Source: Longirhabdus pacifica
Lineage (GTDB): Bacteria > Bacillota > Bacilli > Paenibacillales > DSM-105158
DNA length: 54,644 nt
Reading direction: 5' to 3'
NCBI RefSeq assembly: GCF_004115085.1
Contig: NZ_QXJP01000028.1
Location: forward strand, 1 to 54,644
Shown here one piece after another: positions 46,594-54,574 of the stretch. Both the position numbers and the translations under genes were made by a program. A model generated the notes under the pieces. It worked only from the letters and a program-made list of their open reading frames with translations. It was not told the DNA's origin and made no database searches. How positions within the stretch are numbered: position 1 is the stretch's first letter; each line of letters starts with the position of its first letter.

Positions 46594-47481
46594 TTATATC
46601 GTCATGTTCATCACAATGGCATAAATTTCTCTTTTAGGTGTATCACGATCTACAGCAACTTGTTTGATTGCTTCTTTTTTTGTATGTCCTTGATCTATAT
46701 AATGTATGACGTGCTGTGGAATGGTTAATGCTGCCCACCATTGTCCTTGTTCTTTCTCTGCTTCTGATGCACCTTCTACAAAAATACAGCACTCCCCTTT
46801 CACTTCTTTACCTTCTAATTGCTCTATACAGGTAGAAAGGCTTCCTCTTATGAATTCTTCGTATTTTTTGGTGAGTTCTCTTGCAATGACGACGTTTCTA
46901 TTTCCCCACATCGTAAGCAAAAGCGACAACGTTTGTTGTACTCGATATGGAGATTCATATAACATGATGGTTGCAGATTCATATTGGTAAGTTTCAAGTA
47001 TACCTTCTCTGCTTTTTTTATCCCTAGGCAAAAAGCCAATAAACGTAAAGGAGGTAGTAGATAATCCTGAAGCAATTAATCCTGTTAGTGCAGCATTGGC
47101 TCCTGGGAGAGGGATTATTTGAATGTTTTGTTCAATCGCCTTTTGCACGAGCTCCAGTCCCGGATCTGATATTCCTGGCATACCGGCATCACTCACTAAT
47201 GCTACGGTATGTCCATCTAATATATGCTGAATGATTACCTCGCCTTTTTTATATTTATTATGTTCATGGTAGCTAACAAGCGGGGTCTGAATGTTAAAGT
47301 GGTTAAGTAGCTTTATGCTATGCCTCGTATCTTCAGCAGCGATGTATTGCACTTCACTCAAAATACGAACAGCACGATAGGTCATATCTTCTAAATTCCC
47401 AATAGGCGTAGGTACCATATACAGTACCCCTTTTTTATCTTCCCTTACATGTTGCTGATCATTATTGTTGTTCATGTTCAT
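46594..47481 (-). CDS. rsmI: 16S rRNA 2'-O-ribose methyltransferase RsmI
   Basis: It methylates the 2'-hydroxyl of C1402 in 16S rRNA. The 295-residue protein shows MVPTPIGNLEDMTYRAVRIL, AAEDTRHS, SDAGMPGISDPG, PGANAALTGLIASGL and YESPYRV of the tetrapyrrole-methylase fold. Its start overlaps the upstream trmN6 gene by 20 bases. The GIY-YIG gene yazA, which lies between them in B. subtilis, is absent. Confidence 0.96.
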   Translation of the reverse strand: MNMNNNNDQQHVREDKKGVLYMVPTPIGNLEDMTYRAVRILSEVQYIAAEDTRHSIKLLNHFNIQTPLVSYHEHNKYKKGEVIIQHILDGHTVALVSDAGMPGISDPGLELVQKAIEQNIQIIPLPGANAALTGLIASGLSTTSFTFIGFLPRDKKSREGILETYQYESATIMLYESPYRVQQTLSLLLTMWGNRNVVIARELTKKYEEFIRGSLSTCIEQLEGKEVKGECCIFVEGASEAEKEQGQWWAALTIPQHVIHYIDQGHTKKEAIKQVAVDRDTPKREIYAIVMNMTI

Positions 47482-48241
47482 TACAACTCTCTACTTTCAT
47501 GTTATTTTCATTGTAAATACGTTTTATTTCTTCGCTGTACTGATGATCTGCTTCATATACAATAAGAGGAGGTAGTAAGCGCACGTCTGGTTTACCATCG
47601 CTTATCGCTTCTACAAGCACCATATTGGCTTCTTTATGCACATGAGGATGAACAAAGCGAATTCTTTTCGGTGCTAATCGATACTGCTGCATGATCATTA
47701 AGATTTCAGCAATGCGAGACGGACGATGAACCATAGCGACTTTTCCACCGCTTTTCACACACTTACTAGATGCAGCAATGACGTCTTCTAATGTGCAGCG
47801 TATTTCATGTCTGGCAATGGCAACATACTCGTTGATGTTTTGCCTGCCTGTACTATCCCGCATATAAGGAGGGTTAACGGTAACGAGATCAAACTGGCCG
47901 TATCCACATGTTTCATGATAATGACGAATGTCCCCTTGATCAATTCGTATTTGATGTTGCAATTGGTTTAACTCCACACTTCTATGGGCCATATCGGCCA
48001 ATCTCTCTTGAATCTCTACCCCAGTAATATTCCCTTTTGTTCTTGCTGTAAGTAATAATGGTATGACACCATTTCCAGTGCATAAATCGATAATATTTCC
48101 TTTCGTTGGAACGGAACAAAAATGAGAAAGCAATACTGCGTCCATAGAGAAACTGAAAACTTCTGCACTTTGAATAATTTGCATATCGTTGCAGAGAAGA
48201 TCATCTAGCCTTTCATGCTTGTTTAAGTTAACTTCTTTCAC
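47462..48241 (-). CDS. trmN6: tRNA1(Val) (adenine-N6)-methyltransferase family protein (YabB)
   Basis: The 259-residue SAM-dependent methyltransferase has IIDLCTGNGVIPLLL as the SAM loop and VTVNPPYMRDS as the N6-adenine motif. The E. coli homologue modifies A37 of tRNA1-Val. The start is GTG. It follows yabA after a terminator. Confidence 0.9.
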   Translation of the reverse strand: MKEVNLNKHERLDDLLCNDMQIIQSAEVFSFSMDAVLLSHFCSVPTKGNIIDLCTGNGVIPLLLTARTKGNITGVEIQERLADMAHRSVELNQLQHQIRIDQGDIRHYHETCGYGQFDLVTVNPPYMRDSTGRQNINEYVAIARHEIRCTLEDVIAASSKCVKSGGKVAMVHRPSRIAEILMIMQQYRLAPKRIRFVHPHVHKEANMVLVEAISDGKPDVRLLPPLIVYEADHQYSEEIKRIYNENNMKVESCNEHEQQ

Positions 48242-48289
48242 CTTATCACCACAATATATTTATTTACTGTTCATCATTGTATATGATGT

Positions 48290-48318
48290 AAAAACCGTAG
48301 ACAATGTCTACGGTTTTA
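48290..48318 (-). terminator. Terminator after yabA
   Basis: AAAACCGTAGACA (48291-48303) and TGTCTACGGTTTT (48305-48317) form a strong stem; both strands have U-rich tails. It lies nine bases past the yabA stop. Confidence 0.82.
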
Positions 48319-48326
48319 TTTTACAC

Positions 48327-48677
48327 TTATTTATTTAAAAATGATAAACAGAAAAGACAATCGCCTTCTGTTCTTAACTGTCCATAATGAAGATTACAAA
48401 TATGAAAACCCTCTGCATACAGGCGAGCTAAATTATCATATCCTTCTCCAATAGATGACTCATGGTCTTCTTCATTTGTTTCATCTGTTTGCTGATTGTC
48501 TTCAACTTGACGATGCTCAGCCAACATTTTACGTAATCGCTGATTTTCTAAGCTCATTCGTTTATTTTCTTCAATTAACGAAGTAATTTTTTCTTTCATC
48601 TCAACAAACTCACTTAGTGCAGACTTTAATTTACTTTCAACATCTACGATTTCATCATACATGTGTTTATTATCCAC
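48327..48677 (-). CDS. yabA: Replication initiation control protein YabA
   Basis: YabA binds DnaA and DnaN to limit initiation. The 116-residue protein has an N-terminal coiled coil (about 5-60, [18 protein letters not shown]) and a C-terminal zinc site with HICNLHYG and CLFCLSF. GTG is the start, with GAGGTG five bases upstream. Confidence 0.94.
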   Translation of the reverse strand: MDNKHMYDEIVDVESKLKSALSEFVEMKEKITSLIEENKRMSLENQRLRKMLAEHRQVEDNQQTDETNEEDHESSIGEGYDNLARLYAEGFHICNLHYGQLRTEGDCLFCLSFLNK

Positions 48678-48697
48678 AATTTCACCTCAGTGAACGA

Positions 48698-49507
48698 TCA
48701 ATCTTCTTGTTCAGCCACATCTTCAAAAGGTAATTTAACCGTTTTATTATTTTCAAATAAAAGAATTTGCGCTAATCTATCTTTCGCATTTATAGAAATT
48801 ACTTTTCCTTCCCCTTCTGATGTTACTACTTTCTTTCCTACTGAAGGTACTTCTGTTCCGTTCATGCTTTCATAATTATCATGCTCATATTTCAGACAAC
48901 ACATTAATCTTCCGCATAATCCAGAAATTTTAGTAGGATTTAAAGATAAGTTCTGGTCTTTTGCCATCTTGATAGAAACGGGTTCAAAATCCCCTAACCA
49001 AGTCGAACAACATAATGGACGACCACATGGACCAAGCCCTCCGAGTATTTTCGCCTCATCCCGCACACCAATTTGCCTAAGTTCAATTCTTGTGCGAAAA
49101 ATACTTGCTAAATCTTTTACTAGTTCTCGAAAGTCCACTCTTCCATCAGCGGTAAAGTAAAAAATGACTTTATTTCTGTCAAATGTATATTCAGCATCAA
49201 CTAACTTCATATCCAGTTGATGATCACCTATTTTTTTGAAACATATTTCAAATGCATCTTTGGCAGCACTGTCATTGCTTTGAACTGTTTTAAGGTCATT
49301 TTTATTGGCTACTCTAATGACCTTACGTAATGGCAATACAACATCGTCTTCAGCAACCTCTTTTTGCTCCGTAACGACTTTACCGAATTCAATACCTCTT
49401 GCCGTTTCCACAATGACTTCACAATCTCTTACTATATCATGCCCTAACGGGTCAAAATAATAAATTTTTCCAGCTTTTTTAAAGCGCACTCCGATAACCG
49501 AATACAT
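48698..49507 (-). CDS. ricT: RicT (YaaT), PSP1-domain protein
   Basis: RicT forms a complex with RicA and RicF that promotes mRNA processing with RNase Y and Spo0A phosphorylation. The 269-residue protein has the PSP1 core (VGVRFKKAGKIYYFDP) and a cysteine cluster GPCGRPLCCSTW and SGLCGRLMCCLKYEHDNYE, known as Fe-S ligands in the family. GGGGG precedes ATG. Confidence 0.95.
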   Translation of the reverse strand: MYSVIGVRFKKAGKIYYFDPLGHDIVRDCEVIVETARGIEFGKVVTEQKEVAEDDVVLPLRKVIRVANKNDLKTVQSNDSAAKDAFEICFKKIGDHQLDMKLVDAEYTFDRNKVIFYFTADGRVDFRELVKDLASIFRTRIELRQIGVRDEAKILGGLGPCGRPLCCSTWLGDFEPVSIKMAKDQNLSLNPTKISGLCGRLMCCLKYEHDNYESMNGTEVPSVGKKVVTSEGEGKVISINAKDRLAQILLFENNKTVKLPFEDVAEQED

Positions 49508-49508
49508 T

Positions 49509-50486
49509 TTATCCCCCCTTCATGTTGAATAGAAATTTCTCCAGCGCCAGTTGCGGACTGACATTATATCGGAGTCTCTTTTTTGATTCTAACGCTAAAT
49601 GCATAAGCTCCATCCAGCGCTCCATTGTATGTTTGTGAACGTGCTCTAACATCCACTGCTTTTCATCTTCAAATAAAATGTGTGTTTCTTTTCCTCCCCC
49701 CAAATATATAAAATCTTTGAAAAATAAAGCAAATAAATCAAACATGCTATCTATATACTCGCTCAGAGTAGATTTGATTATTTTTTGCTGTGCATAAATG
49801 GATGCAGCAATAGGATTTTTAAAACATTCCTTCACCAATTGTATCATTACCGTTCTTAATTCTGCAAACCAATTTGTTTGGAGTAAATTTCTTGCGCTAT
49901 CTATTCCTGCTGTCATTTTAAGTGCGGTATTCACCAAAACAACGGAGAAACCCTCTTTCACAAGCGTATCTCTTACTGTAATGTTAGACATAACAGCTAA
50001 AGGAACCCATTGGCTTCTAGAGCGTATAGTAGGCAAAATACTTTTCATATTGGATGTCGTTAAAATAAATATGATACCACTGGCAGGTTCTTCTAAAAAT
50101 TTCAACATGCTATTGGCAGCAGGGGTCGTCATTTTGTCTGCATCTGTAATAATAAAAACTTTTTTTTCACTTTCTGACAACTTCAATTCGAGTTTCTGCT
50201 TTATATCTCGAATTTCATCAATTTTTATAGATGATGTATCACTTTTTAAGATGTTTATATTAGCATGGTTTCCATGCTCTATTTTTTTGCATTCCATACA
50301 TTCTCCACAAGCATCATCATCATGGAGCAGACAAAACATCGCTTGGGCAAAAACAATGGCCATGTCGTCCTTTGGAGTGCCAGGAACTCCAGAAAACAAA
50401 TAAGCATGTGAGAGCATGTCCTGTTGTAAACTACGTCTAAGCATCGTAATAGCGTTTCCCTGGCCAATAAATTGGTCAAACGGCAT
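49509..50486 (-). CDS. holB: DNA polymerase III subunit delta'
   Basis: It is part of the clamp loader. The 325-residue protein has FIGQGNAITMLRRSLQQDMLSHAYLFSG, a zinc module CGECMECKKIEHGNH, the SRC-like segment TIRSRSQ and LKFLEEPASGIIFIL. I chose the ATG at 50486, with GGAGAG upstream. It overlaps nothing and ends two bases before ricT begins. Confidence 0.94.
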   Translation of the reverse strand: MPFDQFIGQGNAITMLRRSLQQDMLSHAYLFSGVPGTPKDDMAIVFAQAMFCLLHDDDACGECMECKKIEHGNHANINILKSDTSSIKIDEIRDIKQKLELKLSESEKKVFIITDADKMTTPAANSMLKFLEEPASGIIFILTTSNMKSILPTIRSRSQWVPLAVMSNITVRDTLVKEGFSVVLVNTALKMTAGIDSARNLLQTNWFAELRTVMIQLVKECFKNPIAASIYAQQKIIKSTLSEYIDSMFDLFALFFKDFIYLGGGKETHILFEDEKQWMLEHVHKHTMERWMELMHLALESKKRLRYNVSPQLALEKFLFNMKGG

Positions 50487-50576
50487 AATGTAACTCTCCA
50501 AACCATAGGTTATGTATGTTATAGATGTATTTTTCACATAGTATACAGAATATATATATTGGTACAGCAGGTAAAG

Positions 50577-51026
50577 CTAATATAAATAATTGATAAGCAG
50601 TCCTTTTATTTCCCCTACCTTATCTAATAATTCTACTCTACCCTGCTCTTTTTGTAGTAATTCATCTGACAAAAGCATTAACTGTTGATCTATTTCCTTT
50701 AATAATTTATATCGCTTTCCTCTTCCTCTTCTATCGATGCCTCTAATATCTTTCATACCCACACTTTTTTTTGCTGCATTTTCTAAAAAGTGCCTTAACA
50801 TATTTTTGTATATGTGCAATTCACGAATGGTCATCGATTTCATCAAGCGATTTCCTTGTACATGTATCTGTTCAATTTGTTTGGCCAGCTGTTCTTGAGA
50901 GGATTGCTGTTGCTGCTTTTGCATCATGTCAGGGAAATTTTTCATTCTCAATCTATCCGACGCTTGGTGATCTGTCCGTGATATTTCTTTACTAGTAGAA
51001 CGAAAGCCAGGATTAATTTTCATCAT
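50577..51026 (-). CDS. yaaR: DUF327 protein YaaR
   Basis: This is a 149-residue cytoplasmic protein of unknown function. It is mostly helical and charged, with a Gln-rich stretch (MMQKQQQQSSQEQLAKQ). It matches B. subtilis YaaR (146) in place and length and contains the family motif VGMKDIRGIDRRGRGKRYKLLKEID. AAGGATGAT precedes ATG. Confidence 0.9.
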   Translation of the reverse strand: MMKINPGFRSTSKEISRTDHQASDRLRMKNFPDMMQKQQQQSSQEQLAKQIEQIHVQGNRLMKSMTIRELHIYKNMLRHFLENAAKKSVGMKDIRGIDRRGRGKRYKLLKEIDQQLMLLSDELLQKEQGRVELLDKVGEIKGLLINYLY

Positions 51027-51047
51027 ATATCATCCTTATTTTCATAT

Positions 51048-51377
51048 TCAAAAGTTTATAAACTTTTCGACAGGAACAACAAAAACAGCTGCGCCTCCAA
51101 CTTGCACTTCTACGGGAAATGGGATGTATGAATCTGTCGTTTCACCAAGTGGAGTAACAGGGTTAACGACTTGGTCTCTAGTTTTGCAATTTGCTTTGAT
51201 TACCTCTAACACATTATCTATTAAGTGATCCTCCACACCGATCATAAATGTTGTGTTACCTGCTCGTAAAAAGCCTCCAGTACTAGCTAGTTTAGTCGCA
51301 CGAAACTTTTGTTTGACAAGTGCATTCGATAAGCGTTGGCTATCTTTATCTTGGACGATAGCGATGACCATTTTCAT
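51048..51377 (-). CDS. darA: PII-like cyclic-di-AMP receptor DarA (YaaQ)
   Basis: This 109-residue PII-like protein binds c-di-AMP; its downstream partner is not settled. MKMVIAIVQDKDSQRLSNALV, FRATKLASTGGFLRAGNTTFMIGVED and TPLGETTDSYIPFPVEVQVGGAAVFVV are typical. GGAGGGAATG precedes ATG. It lies between tmk and yaaR as in B. subtilis. Confidence 0.95.
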   Translation of the reverse strand: MKMVIAIVQDKDSQRLSNALVKQKFRATKLASTGGFLRAGNTTFMIGVEDHLIDNVLEVIKANCKTRDQVVNPVTPLGETTDSYIPFPVEVQVGGAAVFVVPVEKFINF

Positions 51378-51531
51378 GATTTCATTCCCTCCCTGTATGG
51401 TGAAGCTAACATCGTGAGCTTGTGTTTGAATTACATCATTTATGAGTTTTTATGTTATGTTTACACCATTATACAACAAAGTAAGGAAAATTGTGCAAAG
51501 AGGAAAAATGAATTACTTTTTCCGAGGTTTT

Positions 51532-52173
51532 TTACTCATTTACTGTTTCCATAATATATTGAAGGCATTGTTGCATGACATGCTCTGGTGTACTACTTGC
51601 GTCTATTTTTTTTATTCTATTAGGGTATCGCTCTAATAGTTGTAAGTAACCTTCTCTTACTTTATGGTGGAATGTAATATGTTCTATGTCTAATCGGTTT
51701 ATTTCTCTATTTTTATTGCTACCTATTCTTTTCAATCCTTCTTCTGGCTCAATATCTAAATATAATGTTAGATGCGGAAAACAGTCTTCAATCGCGAATA
51801 TATTGATGTCTAGTATAGCCTCTAATCCAATTCCTCTTGCTATGCCTTGATAAGCAAGACTACTATCAATAAACCGATCACATAAAATGAGAGTCCCTTT
51901 CTGTATTTCCGGTAAAATGCGTTCTACAAGATGTTGCCTTCTTGCCGCGGCATAGAGTAAAGCTTCCGTCTTGCCGTCCATTTCCGTGTGCTCTTTATTT
52001 AAAATGATATCTCTTATTTTTTCCGCTATTCGTATACCTCCAGGCTCTCTCGTAAATGTATACGGGATGCCTTTGTTTGCCAGTTCCTTTTCCAGTAATT
52101 GCAGGATCGTTGTTTTCCCTGCACCTTCTCCACCTTCTATTGTGATAAATATACCTTGTGTGTTTTTTGTCAT
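51532..52173 (-). CDS. tmk: Thymidylate kinase
   Basis: It phosphorylates dTMP to dTDP. The 213-residue P-loop protein has GGEGAGKTTILQLLE, the dTMP motif FTREPGGIRIAE and DRFIDSSLAYQGIARG. GAGGG lies just before ATG. Confidence 0.97.
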   Translation of the reverse strand: MTKNTQGIFITIEGGEGAGKTTILQLLEKELANKGIPYTFTREPGGIRIAEKIRDIILNKEHTEMDGKTEALLYAAARRQHLVERILPEIQKGTLILCDRFIDSSLAYQGIARGIGLEAILDINIFAIEDCFPHLTLYLDIEPEEGLKRIGSNKNREINRLDIEHITFHHKVREGYLQLLERYPNRIKKIDASSTPEHVMQQCLQYIMETVNE

Positions 52174-52196
52174 TTTAAACCCTCAAATCTGCTTTG

Positions 52197-53690
52197 TTAT
52201 TCACGTTCGTATACATCCAATATTTCATTCCCAGACAAGCCAATTACACTGCTCCCTTCCTGTAGTATGTGCATGAGTTGATGTGCTATTTTTTCCGTTA
52301 TTTGTTGTCCTGCATAAAGTAATGGCACACCAGGTGGATAGGGAACAATCATATTTTTAGCATAGTATCCAATCGATTTCAGTATATGTTTTTGATGTAT
52401 CGGTTGATTTTGATGAAGCGGAGAAGTAAAAGACAACACTTCTGTTATTTCCTGATCAAAATGCACTGAATACGTTGCTGTTTCCCTTTTTTCACTACGA
52501 AGCTTATATTGATGAACAATGTCTTTTAATGCATCACTAAGACGTTTTAGGTCTTGTTGGGTGGTAGCTATGCTAAAAACGATAAGCACGTAGCGTGAAG
52601 TTGCTAATTCAACGAAGCACCCTCTATGCTCTAATTGTTTCTGTAGTTCTTTTCCACTTAAAATCCCAGTAGCATCATAAAGCATAAGTTTAAATGGATC
52701 TAGCTTTTTATCAGTATTGTGTTGTTGTTTTATATATTGAATGGCTGGTAATGAATCTATATCCTTAAGAAGCTGAGTAATATGTTGTAAGCTTTTATCT
52801 ATAAGATGCTTCCCATCCACTACTATTTGTTTTCTAGCTATGTCTAATGAAGCTAATATAGGGTATGAGGGGCTTGAACTTTGCACCATATTTAATGCTT
52901 TCCGAATAGGTAGTGCGTTTGCATGTTCACCTTGTGTATGCAACATGGCTCCCATTGTCATAGAGGTTAACATCTTATGAGTGGATTGTACTACAATATC
53001 TGCACCTTGTTCTAGTGCAGAAGATGGAATATTAGGATGAAAGCCAAAGTGTGCACCATGAGCCTCATCTACTAATAATAATTTATGATGATGATGAGCG
53101 ATAGACGCGATTTCTTCTAATGAGGAGGAAATGCCATAATAGTTTGGATTCGTAGTTAAAATGCCTTTCGCTTCTGGATATTGTTGTAGAGCTTGCTTCA
53201 AATGATGTGGATCTATTCCACAAGGTAAACCGTATTGTTCATCTATAGTAACAGGCAAAAAAACAGCCTTTGCCTTAGCAAGCATAAGACCATGTATAAC
53301 AGACTGATGTATATTACGATCTACAATAAGCACGTCATTTGGAGCGCAAACTGCCATCAACATACCTAAAATACCTACAGTGGACCCGCCAACAAGAAAG
53401 AATGTTTGATCAGACCCAAAACATTGCGCTGCTAACTGCTCCGCCTCCATGATGACCTCTTGCGGATCTTGTAAGTTATCTAATCCTGTTATTTCCGTAG
53501 CATCTATATGAAGTAATGGAAGATATGTTGCAAAATCATGTTCGTAAGCCTGACCATATTTATGGCCTGGCACATGAAAACTTACGGGACGTTTGGTGTA
53601 ATGATTTTTTAATTCATCATATAACGGCGTTTTTTTCTGCTGCATCTTTTGCTGCTGATTCATATAGTAATTCACCATTTCCTGCTTCAT
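52197..53690 (-). CDS. yaaO: PLP-dependent Orn/Lys/Arg decarboxylase-family protein (YaaO-like)
   Basis: This fold-type I decarboxylase has about 490 residues (480 in B. subtilis YaaO). It shows RPVSFHVPGHKYG, the ATEITGLDNL segment, STHKML with the PLP lysine, DEAHGAHFGFHP and IPYPPGVPLLYAG (here VPYPPGVPLLYAG) near the C terminus. YaaO substrates include basic amino acids; which one is not certain. The exact start is uncertain: GTG at 53675 follows AGGAAATG more closely than the ATG at 53690. It ends 23 bases before tmk. Confidence 0.9.
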   Translation of the reverse strand: MKQEMVNYYMNQQQKMQQKKTPLYDELKNHYTKRPVSFHVPGHKYGQAYEHDFATYLPLLHIDATEITGLDNLQDPQEVIMEAEQLAAQCFGSDQTFFLVGGSTVGILGMLMAVCAPNDVLIVDRNIHQSVIHGLMLAKAKAVFLPVTIDEQYGLPCGIDPHHLKQALQQYPEAKGILTTNPNYYGISSSLEEIASIAHHHHKLLLVDEAHGAHFGFHPNIPSSALEQGADIVVQSTHKMLTSMTMGAMLHTQGEHANALPIRKALNMVQSSSPSYPILASLDIARKQIVVDGKHLIDKSLQHITQLLKDIDSLPAIQYIKQQHNTDKKLDPFKLMLYDATGILSGKELQKQLEHRGCFVELATSRYVLIVFSIATTQQDLKRLSDALKDIVHQYKLRSEKRETATYSVHFDQEITEVLSFTSPLHQNQPIHQKHILKSIGYYAKNMIVPYPPGVPLLYAGQQITEKIAHQLMHILQEGSSVIGLSGNEILDVYERE

Positions 53691-53804
53691 TCTAATATAT
53701 TTCTTATTGTACAGCCATTCACTAAGACAAGCAATTACTGAAAAGATACATTACATGTGCATGTATGAATGAAACAGCAGGAAGTTGTAATGAAGATTAT
53801 TTAT

Positions 53805-53978
53805 TTAGGCATTCTTTTTATATCGAAGTGCTCTTAATTGTTGAATGAAAAATTCATATTTTTCATCTGTGGTTTCTGTATTTACAATAGCTTGCTCGCA
53901 GTCTAAACAAATAAAAGATAAATAAACAGAAACTGCTTCTTCTTTAAATTGATCACATATGATGCAGTAATGATTCAT
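53805..53978 (-). CDS. csfB: Anti-sigma factor CsfB (Gin)
   Basis: This 57-residue protein was too small for simple ORF detection. It begins MNHYCIICDQFKEEAV and holds FICLDCEQAI, a pair of CxxC motifs matching B. subtilis CsfB/Gin (CVICDQ and FICLDCE), which blocks sigma-G and sigma-E at the wrong stage. AAGGTGG is seven bases before ATG. A sigma-F promoter lies just upstream. xpaC and yaaN, its neighbours in B. subtilis, are missing. Confidence 0.92.
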   Translation of the reverse strand: MNHYCIICDQFKEEAVSVYLSFICLDCEQAIVNTETTDEKYEFFIQQLRALRYKKNA

Positions 53979-54003
53979 CACCATACCACCTTCTTTTTAG
54001 CTT

Positions 54004-54032
54004 TAATATACCCTAATAAATATTATATAAAC
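54004..54032 (-). promoter_or_regulatory. Sigma-F promoter of csfB
   Basis: On the minus strand GTTTA (54028-54032) and GGGTATATTA (54004-54013) are 14 bases apart, fitting the sigma-F pattern GYWTA and GGNNANANTA. csfB is a known sigma-F gene. Confidence 0.7.
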
Positions 54033-54083
54033 GATTAAACGGTGTATTTTGTTTTTATTATTTCATATTTACCTCTCAAAATA

Positions 54084-54235
54084 CATGCTTGCACTATGTC
54101 TTATACACAAGCAATATTTTAAAAACCTGCATTTAATAAGGCATGGAGGTGACGTTCATGGCTATTAGAAGAAGAAGATTGGTGAGAGCAGCTAGACTTT
54201 TGGCTAGACTCATTCGTAGAAGAAGAAATAGATAA
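54084..54235 (+). repeat. Tandem duplicated unit 1 (upstream block plus peptide gene)
   Basis: This is the left copy of a duplicated unit of about 152 bases (right copy 54377-54529). The coding parts and the bases GTCTTATACACAAGCAATA are conserved, as is TGCATTTAATAA before the ribosome site. Both copies hold TGCTTG/CAAGCA with a 16-base loop (54086-54113 here). Confidence 0.85.
54158..54235 (+). CDS. Arginine-rich 25-residue microprotein, copy 1
   Basis: The gene encodes 25 residues, 12 of them Arg. It starts MAIRRRRLVR, has a hydrophobic core with Arg at 10, 13, 17 and 20, and ends RRRRNR. The layout RRRR-core-RRRR would form an amphipathic helix. GGAGGTGA lies five bases before ATG. A terminator follows. 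I do not recognise the family: it could be a membrane-active, nucleic-acid-binding or spore peptide. Conservation of the copy at 54452 as protein supports it being real. Confidence 0.75.
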   Translation: MAIRRRRLVRAARLLARLIRRRRNR

Positions 54236-54254
54236 TGAAAAACAATATAGATAT

Positions 54255-54287
54255 TTAAAAAGCCGTCTGTTTAAGACGGCTTTTTCA
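54255..54287 (+). terminator. Terminator after arginine-rich peptide copy 1
   Basis: AAAAAGCCGTCT (54257-54268) pairs with AGACGGCTTTTT (54274-54285). It could act on both strands. Between here and the second peptide's upstream block (54288-54370) I see nothing. Confidence 0.85.
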
Positions 54288-54376
54288 TGTTTTATATGAT
54301 AAAAACATGCTTCTATCATTTCTTTGAACTGAAACTCCTTCTGCATTTAACATCATTATCTTGGCATTTGAAAATG

Positions 54377-54529
54377 CATGCTTGAACCACGTCTTATACA
54401 CAAGCAATAGCTTGCCCATCTGCATTTAATAAAATATGGAGGTGATGTTTCATGGCTATCAGAAGAAGAAGATTGGTGAGAGCAATCAGGATTTTAATTA
54501 GAATCCTTCGTAGAAGAAGAAATAGATAA
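54377..54529 (+). repeat. Tandem duplicated unit 2
   Basis: This is the right copy of the unit at 54084-54235. The stem TGCTTG/CAAGCA is at 54379-54384 and 54401-54406. One extra base lies between ribosome site and start codon. Confidence 0.85.
54452..54529 (+). CDS. Arginine-rich 25-residue microprotein, copy 2
   Basis: It encodes 25 residues with Arg at the same 12 places as copy 1. Ala and Leu in the core are replaced by Ile and Leu (LVRAIRILIRIL), so the core is more hydrophobic. GGAGGTGA lies six bases before ATG. It ends before a terminator shared with the convergent 5S rRNA gene. The changes keep length and charge and mostly swap one hydrophobic residue for another, as expected of a protein under selection. 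Function unknown. Confidence 0.75.
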   Translation: MAIRRRRLVRAIRILIRILRRRRNR

Positions 54530-54540
54530 TAACACTTCTA

Positions 54541-54570
54541 AAAAAACCGTCTCATATCGAGACGGTTTTT
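54541..54570. terminator. Bidirectional terminator between peptide copy 2 and 5S rRNA
   Basis: AAAACCGTCTC (54543-54553) pairs with GAGACGGTTTT (54559-54569). T-runs on both strands allow termination of the plus-strand peptide and of the minus-strand rRNA operon. Confidence 0.88.
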
Positions 54571-54574
54571 AAAG

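Noticed and set aside
54119..54346. 75-codon minus-strand frame over the first arginine-rich gene
   Set aside because: It is the complement of the repeated arginine codons (Ser-rich product) and crosses a terminator.
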